From the NCBI RefSeq assembly GCF_012952295.1, contig NZ_JABBCH010000004.1:62001-126000 (forward strand): 64,000 nucleotides of DNA, read 5' to 3'. This document shows, in pieces, positions 44,095 to 51,882 of this stretch. Numbering within the stretch: position 1 is the stretch's first letter; each line of letters opens with the position of its first letter. Under the pieces are notes generated by a model. It was not told the origin of the DNA and made no database searches. It worked only from the letters and a program-made list of their open reading frames with translations. A program made the position numbers and the translations under genes. The stretch is from Crystallibacter degradans (GTDB lineage Bacteria; Actinomycetota; Actinomycetes; Actinomycetales; Micrococcaceae).

Positions 44095-45666
44095 CTATTC
44101 CCCGGTGGGGCTGTAGATGCCGGCCATCCAGGACTCGACCTCGTCCGGCTTGCGCGGCAGCGCTGCGCTGAGGTTTACCGGGCCAGCGGCGGTCATCAGG
44201 ATGTCATCCTCGATCCGGATACCGATGCCGCGGTATTCCTCCGGGACCGCCAGGTCTTCGTTCTTGAAGTAGAGGCCCGGTTCGATGGTGAAGACCATGC
44301 CTTCCGTGAGGATGCCGTCCAGGTACAGCTCGCGCTTGGCCTGCGCGCAGTCGTGGACGTCCAGACCCAGGTGGTGGCTGGTTCCGTGCGGCATCCAGCG
44401 CCGGTGATGCTGGCCGTGTTCCGAGAGAGCCTCTTCCAATGGAACGGGCAGCACACCCCACTCGTCCAGCCGCTCGGCCAGTACCGTCACGGCAGCCGTG
44501 TGCACATCGCGGAACTTCGCGCCGGGCTGGGCAGCGGCGAAACCGGCGTCCGCCGCGTCCAGCACAGCCTGGTAGATTTTGCGCTGGATCTCAGTGAAGC
44601 TGCCGTTGACCGGAAGGGTGCGGGTTACGTCCGCGGTATAAAGGGAGTCGGCCTCGACCCCGGCATCGAGCAGCAGCAGATCGCCGGCGTTGACCCGGCC
44701 GTTGTTGCGGATCCAGTGGAGGATCGTTGCATTGTTTCCAGCGGCGGCAATCGTGTCGTAGCCGAGGTCGTTGCCCTCTTCACGGGCGCGGGCGAAGAAC
44801 GCACCTTCGACCACGCGCTCGCCCCGGTCATGGGTGATCGCGCGCGGCAGGACCTTGACCACCTCATGGAAGCCATTGATGGTTGCGGCTACGGCCTTTT
44901 TGATTTCTTCGATTTCCCACTCGTCCTTGAGCAGGCGCAGTTCGGACAGGGCTTCGGCCAGCAAGGCGTCAAGCTTGTCGGACTCTTCCAGATCCACACC
45001 CGTATTGATGCGGGAAGTATCAACGAGCGCGTCCACGTTCATGTCCACTTCGCGCAGCAAACGGATACGCATGCCGCCGACGCTGACCACTCCGGCGCCC
45101 TTGGTGATGGCTACCTCGAGCTCACTCAGGTCCGCGGTATCCAGGTCCAGCAGTTGGTTGAGCTCGGGCAGGGTGGGCCGTGGGCCGATCCAGAATTCAC
45201 CGTAGCGTGCGTTGGCGTAGAACTCCGGCGTATCCCGGCCCGACAGCGGGCGGAAATAGAGCGTGGCATGGTGGTGGCCGCCGTCGTCGCCCGTGCCTTC
45301 TGCCGTCGGTTCCAGAACCAGGACGGCTTCGGGCTCATGGTCCAGCCCGAGACCGGTCAGATGGGCGAAGCCGGAATGCGGGCGGAACCGGTAGTCCGTG
45401 TCGTTGGAGCGGACCTTGAGCGGACCGGCGGGGATGACCAACCGCTCGCCGCGGAACTTCTCCGAAATGGCGCGACGGCGGCGCGCGGCATGCGCTGCCA
45501 CCTCGGCTTTGGCGCGGGCCTGGGCGGTTCTCGGTGCCCACTTGCTGCCCATGAAGTCCTTGAAAGCATCGGATTCCGGGCGCTGCGATCGGTTGTTTCC
45601 GCGCTCTTCGAGCGGCTGCCCTTCGGAAGCCTGCAGGGGGGCGCTGTTATTGACGTCTGTACTCAC
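44095..45666 (-). CDS. pepP: Xaa-Pro aminopeptidase (PepP, M24B)
   Basis: A 523-residue two-metal aminopeptidase removing N-terminal residues before proline. The M24 ligands are visible: LLLDAGVEADSLYTADVTRT with both Asp, PHGTSHHLGLDVHD with His, TEGMVFTIEPGLYF with Glu and GIGIRIEDDILMT with the last Glu. The N-terminal domain covers about the first 240 residues and includes an extra basic stretch AAHAARRRRAISEKFRG. The GTG start gives a normal family length. Confidence 0.93.
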   Translation of the reverse strand: MSTDVNNSAPLQASEGQPLEERGNNRSQRPESDAFKDFMGSKWAPRTAQARAKAEVAAHAARRRRAISEKFRGERLVIPAGPLKVRSNDTDYRFRPHSGFAHLTGLGLDHEPEAVLVLEPTAEGTGDDGGHHHATLYFRPLSGRDTPEFYANARYGEFWIGPRPTLPELNQLLDLDTADLSELEVAITKGAGVVSVGGMRIRLLREVDMNVDALVDTSRINTGVDLEESDKLDALLAEALSELRLLKDEWEIEEIKKAVAATINGFHEVVKVLPRAITHDRGERVVEGAFFARAREEGNDLGYDTIAAAGNNATILHWIRNNGRVNAGDLLLLDAGVEADSLYTADVTRTLPVNGSFTEIQRKIYQAVLDAADAGFAAAQPGAKFRDVHTAAVTVLAERLDEWGVLPVPLEEALSEHGQHHRRWMPHGTSHHLGLDVHDCAQAKRELYLDGILTEGMVFTIEPGLYFKNEDLAVPEEYRGIGIRIEDDILMTAAGPVNLSAALPRKPDEVESWMAGIYSPTGE

Positions 45667-45736
45667 CGAACCATCGTCTCACCGGCGCGAAGCCCTGCCA
45701 AACGTTCCAGCACAGCATTCCGGTGCCGGTGCGCGG

Positions 45737-45742
45737 TAGATT
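45737..45742 (+). promoter_or_regulatory. Leaderless -10 hexamer candidate for the PHP gene
   Basis: TAGATT followed by exactly 6 nt and then the GTG at 45749. No Shine-Dalgarno is present. Confidence 0.55.
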
Positions 45743-45748
45743 GGTGGC

Positions 45749-46618
45749 GTGAGAATCGATCTGCACGCACACTCCACAGTCTCGGACGGCACGCAGCCGC
45801 CCGCCGACGTCGTACGTTCGGCTGCTGCCGCAGGTCTGGACGTAGTCGCGCTGACCGACCACGACTCGACGGCGGGCTGGGAGCCCGCTTTCGCGGCTGC
45901 GCGTGAATGCGGCATCGGGCTGGTGCCCGGCATGGAAGTGACCTGCCACTCCGTGCAGGGGATCAGCGTGCACGTCCTGGCCTACCTGCACGACCCGGCC
46001 CACCCCGGGCTGTTGGCGGAAATCGGCAAGGCCCGGGACGCACGGCTGACAAGGGCGGAACGGATGGTCGAGCTGCTGGCGGAGGACTATCCGATCTCAT
46101 GGGCGGACGTCAACGCCCATACCGCCCACGGTGCAACGGTGGGGCGTCCGCATATCGCTGATGCTTTGGTGGCGGCGGGTATAGTCTCCGACCGCAGCGA
46201 GGCATTCGCCCACATTCTGACGTCCCGGTCGCGGTATTACATCACGCACTACGCGCCGGAACCCGCGCACGCCGTCGAATTGATTAAGCAGGCGGGCGGC
46301 GTGGCCGTCTTCGCCCATCCCGTGGCCTCCAGCCGCGGCAGGGTTGTCGACGAGGAAGTCTTCCACGAAATGATCGACGCCGGGCTCGACGGCGTGGAGG
46401 TTGACCACCGGGATAATCCGGAGGACGGCAAGGCGTGGCTCCGGCGGTTCGCCGCCGAAAACGGGCTGCTGGTTACCGGATCCAGCGACTACCACGGGAC
46501 GGGAAAACCCAACCGGCTGGGGGAGAATACGACCTCTGTCCAGGTGCTGGAAAGGATCCTCGAATTGGGCACGGGAAGTGCCGCCTACCTCCCGCAGCGC
46601 GACACAAACAGCGGATAA
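45749..46618 (+). CDS. PHP-domain phosphoesterase (RNase AM / nucleoside 3',5'-bisphosphate phosphatase type)
   Basis: A 289-residue metal-dependent phosphoesterase of the YciV/RNase AM group. The metal-binding motifs are RIDLHAHSTVSDGTQPP, VALTDHDSTAG, GMEVTCHS, then the conserved GRPHIADAL and VAVFAHPVASS and GSDYHG-like SSDYHGTGKPNRLGENTT. The family cleaves 3',5'-bisphosphate nucleosides and matures 5' ends of RNAs. The gene begins with a GTG and a TAGATT hexamer, and is followed by the structured leader of the symporter. Confidence 0.92.
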   Translation: MRIDLHAHSTVSDGTQPPADVVRSAAAAGLDVVALTDHDSTAGWEPAFAAARECGIGLVPGMEVTCHSVQGISVHVLAYLHDPAHPGLLAEIGKARDARLTRAERMVELLAEDYPISWADVNAHTAHGATVGRPHIADALVAAGIVSDRSEAFAHILTSRSRYYITHYAPEPAHAVELIKQAGGVAVFAHPVASSRGRVVDEEVFHEMIDAGLDGVEVDHRDNPEDGKAWLRRFAAENGLLVTGSSDYHGTGKPNRLGENTTSVQVLERILELGTGSAAYLPQRDTNSG

Positions 46619-46639
46619 CAACCGCAACGGTGCTAATAT

Positions 46640-46980
46640 CGTGAAAGCACGATGCTTGCTTGTAGCAACGTTCCGATGTCTTTGAGCCGGAAATGCACAG
46701 GTAGGAAGCATGAATAATCCCGTGGTCGGCTGAAGAACAGCCACTGCCTTGGCGGCGCGGAGGGATTCCGGCCGCTTTTTGTATGCTGCAGCGAATGCAG
46801 CTTGTTTTGGGTCCGGCGTCGTGCCGGACGGGAGTGCGCGCCTCGAATCCATCACCGGATTCAGATGTCCGCGGCCTTTTGACGAGGAACCGCCGGACGA
46901 TACGTGGAAATAGAGCCGTGACGGCCGGCGCGCGTTGAATCTGGCAGGTGCCCGGTGAGCCTGTCATGAGGAGAGGAAAC
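46640..46980 (+). ncRNA. Long structured leader RNA of the symporter operon (riboswitch-like, class unknown)
   Basis: The interval between the PHP gene and the symporter holds a -10-like TAATAT (46634-46639) and a series of hairpins. P1 is ATGCTT/AAGCAT (46652-46657 with 46706-46711), enclosing TTCCG/CGGAA. Then come an intrinsic terminator (46752-46780), GCTGCA/TGCAGC (46785-46801) with a TTGTTTT tail, GTCCGGC/GCCGGAC (46811-46829), GAATCC/GGATTC (46845-46862) and GTCCG/CGGAC (46867-46898). AATCCC (46716-46721) complements the terminator loop GGGATT. I could not match it to a riboswitch consensus I know. Confidence 0.5.
46752..46780 (+). terminator. Intrinsic terminator inside the symporter leader
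   Basis: GCGGC-G-CGG (one bulged G) pairs with CCGGCCGC around the 7-nt loop AGGGATT, directly followed by TTTTT. It could end the PHP transcript or act as an attenuator for the symporter. Confidence 0.75.
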
Positions 46981-46982
46981 GA

Positions 46983-48683
46983 ATGACGCCTGAGGCGGAG
47001 TTCTATCAACTGAGCGGTTGGACAGTAATCCTGCTGCTGGTGCTGTTTTACGGTGGCACACTCCTGATGTCCACACTCATCGGGAAAAAGAAGGAAAACG
47101 CAGACGGTTACATGACCGCAGGCAACAAAGTCGGCTTCGGTATTTCCGCGGCCAGCATGACGGCGACCTGGATCTGGGCGTCCTCCATGTACGCCTCGGC
47201 AACCTCTGGCTACACCTACGGTATTTCGGGACCGATCCACTACGGTCTTTGGGGTGCACTGATGATTCTGTTCATCTACCCCTTCGGCAAGCGCATCCGC
47301 AAGGTAGCGCCCAAAGCCCATACGCTCGCTGAGGTTATGCACGCCCGACACGGTCGTTCCAGCCAGCTCATGCTGGCCGGTTCGAACGTCGTCGGGAGCC
47401 TCATCAGCCTCACCTCGAACTTCATCGCCGGCGGTGCTCTGATTGCGCTGCTGTCACCGTTCAGCTTCTCCCAAGGCATCATCGTGATTGCCGCCGGCGT
47501 ACTGCTCTACACGCTGTGGTCCGGCTTCCGGGCTTCCGTGATGACGGACTTTGCCCAGGTCGTCGCCATGCTGGGCGCCGTCGTCGTAATTATTCCGGTG
47601 GTCTTCTTCTCCGCCGGCGGTCCCGACATGTTCGCCCAGGGTGCGGCGAATCTGACACCGCAGCAATCCAACTTCTTCTCCTCGGATGCATTCCTGAACC
47701 AGGGTGCGCCGTACATCGCCGCCGTGCTGGCCTACGCCATCGGCAACCAGACCATCGCCCAGCGGCTCTTCGCAGTGCGTGAGGATCTAATCAAGAAGAC
47801 CTTCGTCACCGCGACGATCGGCTACGGTGCCACCATCATCGGTATCGGCATGCTCGGCGTCATGGCGCTGTACCTGGGCATTTCACCGTCCGGCGGCGAC
47901 ACCAACAACCTGATTCCGCAGATGGCCTCCACCTACCTGGGGCCGATCCTGCTGGGTGTCTTCCTGATCATGATCATCGGCGCTCTGTCTTCGACGGCCG
48001 ACTCTGATCTGGCCGCGCTGTCCTCGATCATGATGGCGGACGTCTACGGCCAGAACATCGCCAAGGGCAAAGCCAATCCGAAGACCATGCTGATGGTCGG
48101 GCGTATCACCATGATCGTTGCCACCGCCGCTGCACTGTATTTCGCCAGCGGACAGATGAACATCCTCGACCTGCTGGTCTTCGTTGGCGCACTCTGGGGC
48201 GCGCTGGTCTTCCCGGTGATCGCCAGCTTCTACTGGGGCAAGGTCACCAACAAGGCGTTCACCGTTTCGGTGCTGGCTGCACTGGCCGTCTTCATCCCGG
48301 TCCGCTTCGAGTGGTTCCCGATGGATGGCGCTACGGGCATCGTCTTCGACGTGGTCTCCGTGGTGGGCATCGGCGTTGTGCTTGGTCTGATGTCCTTCGG
48401 GTTCTTCGGGCTCAAGGCGGCCAGGATCATCGGCGCCCTTGGCGCGCTGGTTGCGGCACCGTTCGCCATTGGCTTCCTGCATGATTACACGGTCCTGACC
48501 GGTTCGCTGGTGGCCTACGCCGTCAGTACCGTGATCTGCTTCGCCATGTCGGTGCGCAGCAGGCAGGACTTCGACTTCGACCTGATCAAGCAGCGCATCG
48601 GCGATTACGACACGGATTCCGAGACGGATCCGGAGCTCGACGCTACCGCTGCCGGCACCGCTGCAAGCGGCACCGGGAAGTAA
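46983..48683 (+). CDS. Sodium:solute symporter family (SSS) transporter
   Basis: A 566-residue inner-membrane transporter of the SSS/LeuT fold with about 13-14 hydrophobic segments. Landmarks include YMTAGNKVGFGISAASMTAT, WIWASSMYASATSGYTYGI, LWSGFRASVMTDFAQVVAML and GALSSTADSDLAALSSIMMA, the sodium-site helix. The type resembles urea/purine-like members more than the proline or pantothenate symporters, but the substrate cannot be read from sequence. The RBS GAGGAGAGG is followed by the ATG at 46983. It pairs with the 44-aa gene downstream. Confidence 0.88.
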   Translation: MTPEAEFYQLSGWTVILLLVLFYGGTLLMSTLIGKKKENADGYMTAGNKVGFGISAASMTATWIWASSMYASATSGYTYGISGPIHYGLWGALMILFIYPFGKRIRKVAPKAHTLAEVMHARHGRSSQLMLAGSNVVGSLISLTSNFIAGGALIALLSPFSFSQGIIVIAAGVLLYTLWSGFRASVMTDFAQVVAMLGAVVVIIPVVFFSAGGPDMFAQGAANLTPQQSNFFSSDAFLNQGAPYIAAVLAYAIGNQTIAQRLFAVREDLIKKTFVTATIGYGATIIGIGMLGVMALYLGISPSGGDTNNLIPQMASTYLGPILLGVFLIMIIGALSSTADSDLAALSSIMMADVYGQNIAKGKANPKTMLMVGRITMIVATAAALYFASGQMNILDLLVFVGALWGALVFPVIASFYWGKVTNKAFTVSVLAALAVFIPVRFEWFPMDGATGIVFDVVSVVGIGVVLGLMSFGFFGLKAARIIGALGALVAAPFAIGFLHDYTVLTGSLVAYAVSTVICFAMSVRSRQDFDFDLIKQRIGDYDTDSETDPELDATAAGTAASGTGK

Positions 48684-48694
48684 AGGAGACACCA

Positions 48695-48829
48695 ATGGAT
48701 AGCACCATGCTTTTGACGATTTACGTACTGATGTGGCCGGTGATCGTCGGCGGAACCCTGTTCATGATCTGCAAGGGATTCCTCCGTGACTGGGTCGAGG
48801 CCCGTAGAGAGGGCCGCTCCATCATTTAG
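48695..48829 (+). CDS. 44-aa putative transporter small subunit
   Basis: A short frame starting with ATG 48695 behind AAAGGAG encodes one membrane helix (MLLTIYVLMWPVIVGGTLFM) with a charged C-terminus (LRDWVEARREGRSII). It lies 11 bases after the symporter stop and before a strong terminator. It fits the small accessory subunits found beside SSS transporters in actinobacteria. Confidence 0.8.
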   Translation: MDSTMLLTIYVLMWPVIVGGTLFMICKGFLRDWVEARREGRSII

Positions 48830-48843
48830 CGACCCGCTGCCAA

Positions 48844-48884
48844 CAAAGGCGGCCGGACAGTTCGAAACTGTCCGGCCGCCTTTG
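48844..48884. terminator. Bidirectional terminator of the symporter operon
   Basis: A perfect 18-bp stem, CAAAGGCGGCCGGACAGT (48844-48861) with ACTGTCCGGCCGCCTTTG (48867-48884), has a 5-nt loop. It lies between convergent genes. Confidence 0.9.
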
Positions 48885-48923
48885 ATATGCCCGCAGCGCG
48901 CAGGCTTGGTGGGTGTTTAGATC

Positions 48924-49829
48924 CTAAGGCGCAGGTGCTGTCTCGAACCGCACTACAGAGGCCTGGGGCGAGAGCCGCTTGTCCATGACCTCGATGGCCT
49001 GCGGGTTCTGGTCCACGCAGACAAAGCGCCGTCCCAGCTGTCCTGCCACGGCGCCGAGGGTGCCCGAACCGGCAAAGAAGTCCAGCACCCAGTCGTCCTT
49101 GCGGCTGCTGGCGGCGACAACGCGCCGGAGCAGGCCCTCGGGCTTCTGCGTGGGGTAGCCGGTCTTTTCTTTGCCTGTGGGCGAGACGATGGTATGCCAC
49201 CAGACGTCGGTGGGAAGTTTGCCTCGGGCAGCCTTCTCCGCGGTGACCAGGCCCGGGGCCATATAAGGCTCGCGGTCCACTTCGGCATTGTCGAAGTGGT
49301 AGGTGCGAGGGTTCTTCACGTAGACCAGGATGTTGTCGTGCTTGGCCGGCCAGCGGTTTTTCGCGCGGCCGCCGTAATCGTAGGCCCAGATGATTTCGTT
49401 CAGGAAGGACTCTCGGCCGAAAAGGGCATCCAGCAGCACCTTGGCGTAGTGCACCTCGCGGTAGTCCAGGTGCAGATACAGCGTGCCGTCGTCGGCGAGC
49501 AGCCGCCATGCCTCGGCCAGCCTGGGCTCAAGGAAGGACCAGTAGTCATCGAACGCATCATCGTAGCTGGAGAGCATGCCCTTGATGGTCTGGTAGGAGC
49601 GGCCTTGGAATCCCACCCGGTCGCCCTCGCCGTCGGCGCTGCGGACCATGGACAGCTGCTGCCGCCGCTGGGATCGGCCGGTGTTAAACGGCGGGTCGAC
49701 GTAGATGAGCGTGAAGGCGCCGTCCGGCAGTGTCGGCAGGAAGTCCGCGTTGTCCGCGTGCACCACCAGATTGCTGCCGTCCGGCGACCACAAAGAACCG
49801 GGCCCGTGCCCGGAGACAGCCTCCGTCAT
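48924..49829 (-). CDS. Solitary DNA (adenine-N6) methyltransferase
   Basis: A 301-residue methyltransferase of the N6/N4-methylase family. The catalytic motif IYVDPPFNTGRSQRR comes first and the SAM motif VLDFFAGSGTLGAVAGQLGR last, the beta-class order. The conserved GYPTQKPEGLLRRVV is present. No restriction endonuclease, specificity subunit or Vsr gene lies nearby, so it looks like an orphan, possibly regulatory, methylase. It follows the helicase gene by 38 bases on the same strand. Confidence 0.85.
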   Translation of the reverse strand: MTEAVSGHGPGSLWSPDGSNLVVHADNADFLPTLPDGAFTLIYVDPPFNTGRSQRRQQLSMVRSADGEGDRVGFQGRSYQTIKGMLSSYDDAFDDYWSFLEPRLAEAWRLLADDGTLYLHLDYREVHYAKVLLDALFGRESFLNEIIWAYDYGGRAKNRWPAKHDNILVYVKNPRTYHFDNAEVDREPYMAPGLVTAEKAARGKLPTDVWWHTIVSPTGKEKTGYPTQKPEGLLRRVVAASSRKDDWVLDFFAGSGTLGAVAGQLGRRFVCVDQNPQAIEVMDKRLSPQASVVRFETAPAP

Positions 49830-49867
49830 AACTGAAGAGATATCCGTTTCTCGTCCGGTACTGCCGG

Positions 49868-51583
49868 TTATTCCGCGTTACCGGCGCCGGCGGCATCCGG
49901 CGCGTTGACCACTTCGCCGTTGCGCCGCCGGGTACGGCTGCGGCTGCGGCGCGGACGGACGCTTTCACCCTCGGTCTTGGTGGTGTTCTCGGCCTGGGCC
50001 GGCCGCTCGGTGGCCGTACGGCCGGCAGTTTCCTCGGTCCCCGAAGAACGACGACGGCGCCGGCGGCTCGCGTCGGAAGGTTCGGTCGCGCGGGATCCGC
50101 CTTCGGAACGGCCTTCGCCGCGGCCGCGGCTGCCACCGCGTTCGGAGCCACGGCCGCCCTGGCGGCCGGAATCACGTCCGCCGTGCTTCTTGCCGGTTTC
50201 GCCGAGGTCTTCAAGCTCTTCGGCGCCGATGCCCGCGAGCTTGCGCTGGTTACGGGGCAGGCGGCCCTTGGTTCCCTCGGGAATGTCCAGATCCGTGAAC
50301 AGGTGCGGAGAAGAGGAGTAGGTTTCCACCGGCTCCGGCTGGTCCAGGCCCAGGGCCTTGTTGATGAGCCCCCAGCGGGGAACATCGTCCCAGTCCACGA
50401 ACGTGACCGCGGTGCCCTTGTTGCCGGCACGGCCGGTGCGGCCCACGCGGTGCAAGTAGGTCTTCTCGTCTTCCGGGCACTGGTAGTTGATCACGTGGGT
50501 AACGTCGTCGACGTCGATACCGCGGGCAGCGACATCAGTGGCAACGAGCACGTCTACCTTGTCGCTGCGGAAGGCACGCAGCGCCTGTTCGCGGGCACCC
50601 TGGCCCAGGTCGCCGTGGATGGCACCGGCGGCGAACCCGCGGTCAATCAGCTCTTCGGAGACCTTGGCGGCGGTGCGCTTGGTCTTCGTGAAAATGATGG
50701 TACGGCCACGGCCTCGGGACTGCAGGATCCGGGAGACAACCTCGGTCTTGTCCAAGTTGTGCGCACGGTAGATGACCTGGCGGATATCCTTCTTGGTGAT
50801 GCCCTCGTCGTCCGGGTCCGCGGCGCGGATGTGCGTCGGCTGCGTCATGTAGCGGCGCGCCATGGCGACAACGGGGCCGGGCATGGTAGCGGAGAAGAGC
50901 ATGGTCTGCCGGATGGCAGGGGTGGCGGCGATCAGCGTTTCGACATCGGGCAAGAAGCCCAGGTCCAGCATTTCATCCGCCTCGTCGAGGATCACGATGC
51001 GCACGTTCTTCAGGTTCAGGTGCTTCTGCCGGTGCAGGTCGATCAAACGGCCCGGCGTTCCGACCACCACTTCGACGCCCTTGGCCAGCATCTCGGTCTG
51101 CGGCTCGTAGGCACGGCCGCCATAGATGGTGGCGATGCGCGCGTTGCGGTAGCGCGAAGCGGTGGTGAGGTCCTTGGCCACCTGCACGGCAAGCTCGCGG
51201 GTCGGAACGATGACGAGAGCCTGCGGGGCGCCGGGGACGGGCAGTTTGTCGTAGCCGTCGTCTTCAGGACCGACGACGCGCTGCAGCGCGGGAATGCCGA
51301 AGCCCAGGGTCTTGCCGGTGCCGGTCTTCGCCTGGCCGATGATGTCGTGGCCGTCGAGTGCCACGGGCAGGGTCATGGACTGAATCGGGAAAGGGTGCGT
51401 AATGCCGGCGTCGAAGAGCGAGCGGACGATGTCGGCGCGGACGTTGAAGTCGGCGAAGGTCTGCTGCGGAATCTCGTGCGGACGCTCGTCGGAAGCGAGG
51501 CTGGCCTCGACTTCGATTTCTTCAAGGCTGTTTTCCGCATGGAGCAGGTTGTTCTGGTCCACGAGGGAATTCTCAGTGTTCAA
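49868..51583 (-). CDS. DEAD-box ATP-dependent RNA helicase with basic C-terminal tail
   Basis: A 571-residue helicase of the RhlE/CsdA type. The Q-motif region FADFNVRADIVRSLFDAGIT precedes Walker A AKTGTGKT; then DEAD in VILDEADEMLDLG, SAT, and HRVGRTGRAG follow. A long Arg/Gly/Ser-rich tail (about the last 120 residues) should bind RNA. The start is a TTG (51583) without a clear Shine-Dalgarno; a 4-codon mini-ORF ending in TGA overlaps it. The upstream 300 bp may be a long leader. Confidence 0.93.
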   Translation of the reverse strand: MNTENSLVDQNNLLHAENSLEEIEVEASLASDERPHEIPQQTFADFNVRADIVRSLFDAGITHPFPIQSMTLPVALDGHDIIGQAKTGTGKTLGFGIPALQRVVGPEDDGYDKLPVPGAPQALVIVPTRELAVQVAKDLTTASRYRNARIATIYGGRAYEPQTEMLAKGVEVVVGTPGRLIDLHRQKHLNLKNVRIVILDEADEMLDLGFLPDVETLIAATPAIRQTMLFSATMPGPVVAMARRYMTQPTHIRAADPDDEGITKKDIRQVIYRAHNLDKTEVVSRILQSRGRGRTIIFTKTKRTAAKVSEELIDRGFAAGAIHGDLGQGAREQALRAFRSDKVDVLVATDVAARGIDVDDVTHVINYQCPEDEKTYLHRVGRTGRAGNKGTAVTFVDWDDVPRWGLINKALGLDQPEPVETYSSSPHLFTDLDIPEGTKGRLPRNQRKLAGIGAEELEDLGETGKKHGGRDSGRQGGRGSERGGSRGRGEGRSEGGSRATEPSDASRRRRRRSSGTEETAGRTATERPAQAENTTKTEGESVRPRRSRSRTRRRNGEVVNAPDAAGAGNAE

Positions 51584-51882
51584 TTAAATACCATTCAAAA
51601 TAAGGCGCCTGGGCCCCGGTGCTCAACGACACGGTCATCTAGCGGCCGTGCGGAACTGTCCGGTTGCGTGACGCAGCCAGTGGAAGCCGATCGCGGGCTA
51701 ACAACTGCGTGCCGGTGCAGGCCATCGTGGCCATGCCGGCGGGTTAAAGATCGCGTAGGTGCGGATCTGTTGATGAAATTTACTAACAATCAACGACCGG
51801 GCATCCAGTTCTACATGTCCAGTCTACCGGCTGGGAGCAAATCGGCTGCCGACCGTCTGCGTGACGCGGCCGTGCGGACCGT
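51584..51882. other. 299-bp gap upstream of the helicase gene
   Basis: No protein-coding frame is supported. It is AT-richer near 51770-51795 and is probably the promoter plus 5' leader of the helicase mRNA on the minus strand. No defined riboswitch or terminator is recognised. Confidence 0.4.

Noticed and set aside
43375-45906. 843-codon frame overlapping the stress protein and pepP genes
   Set aside because: It is a shadow of known genes on both strands, without a domain or RBS.
46811-46898. Possible guanidine-III (ykkC-III) riboswitch from the CCGGACG...GCGC words
   Set aside because: The conserved CAGGACAAGACGG core of that class is not present, and the stem order differs.
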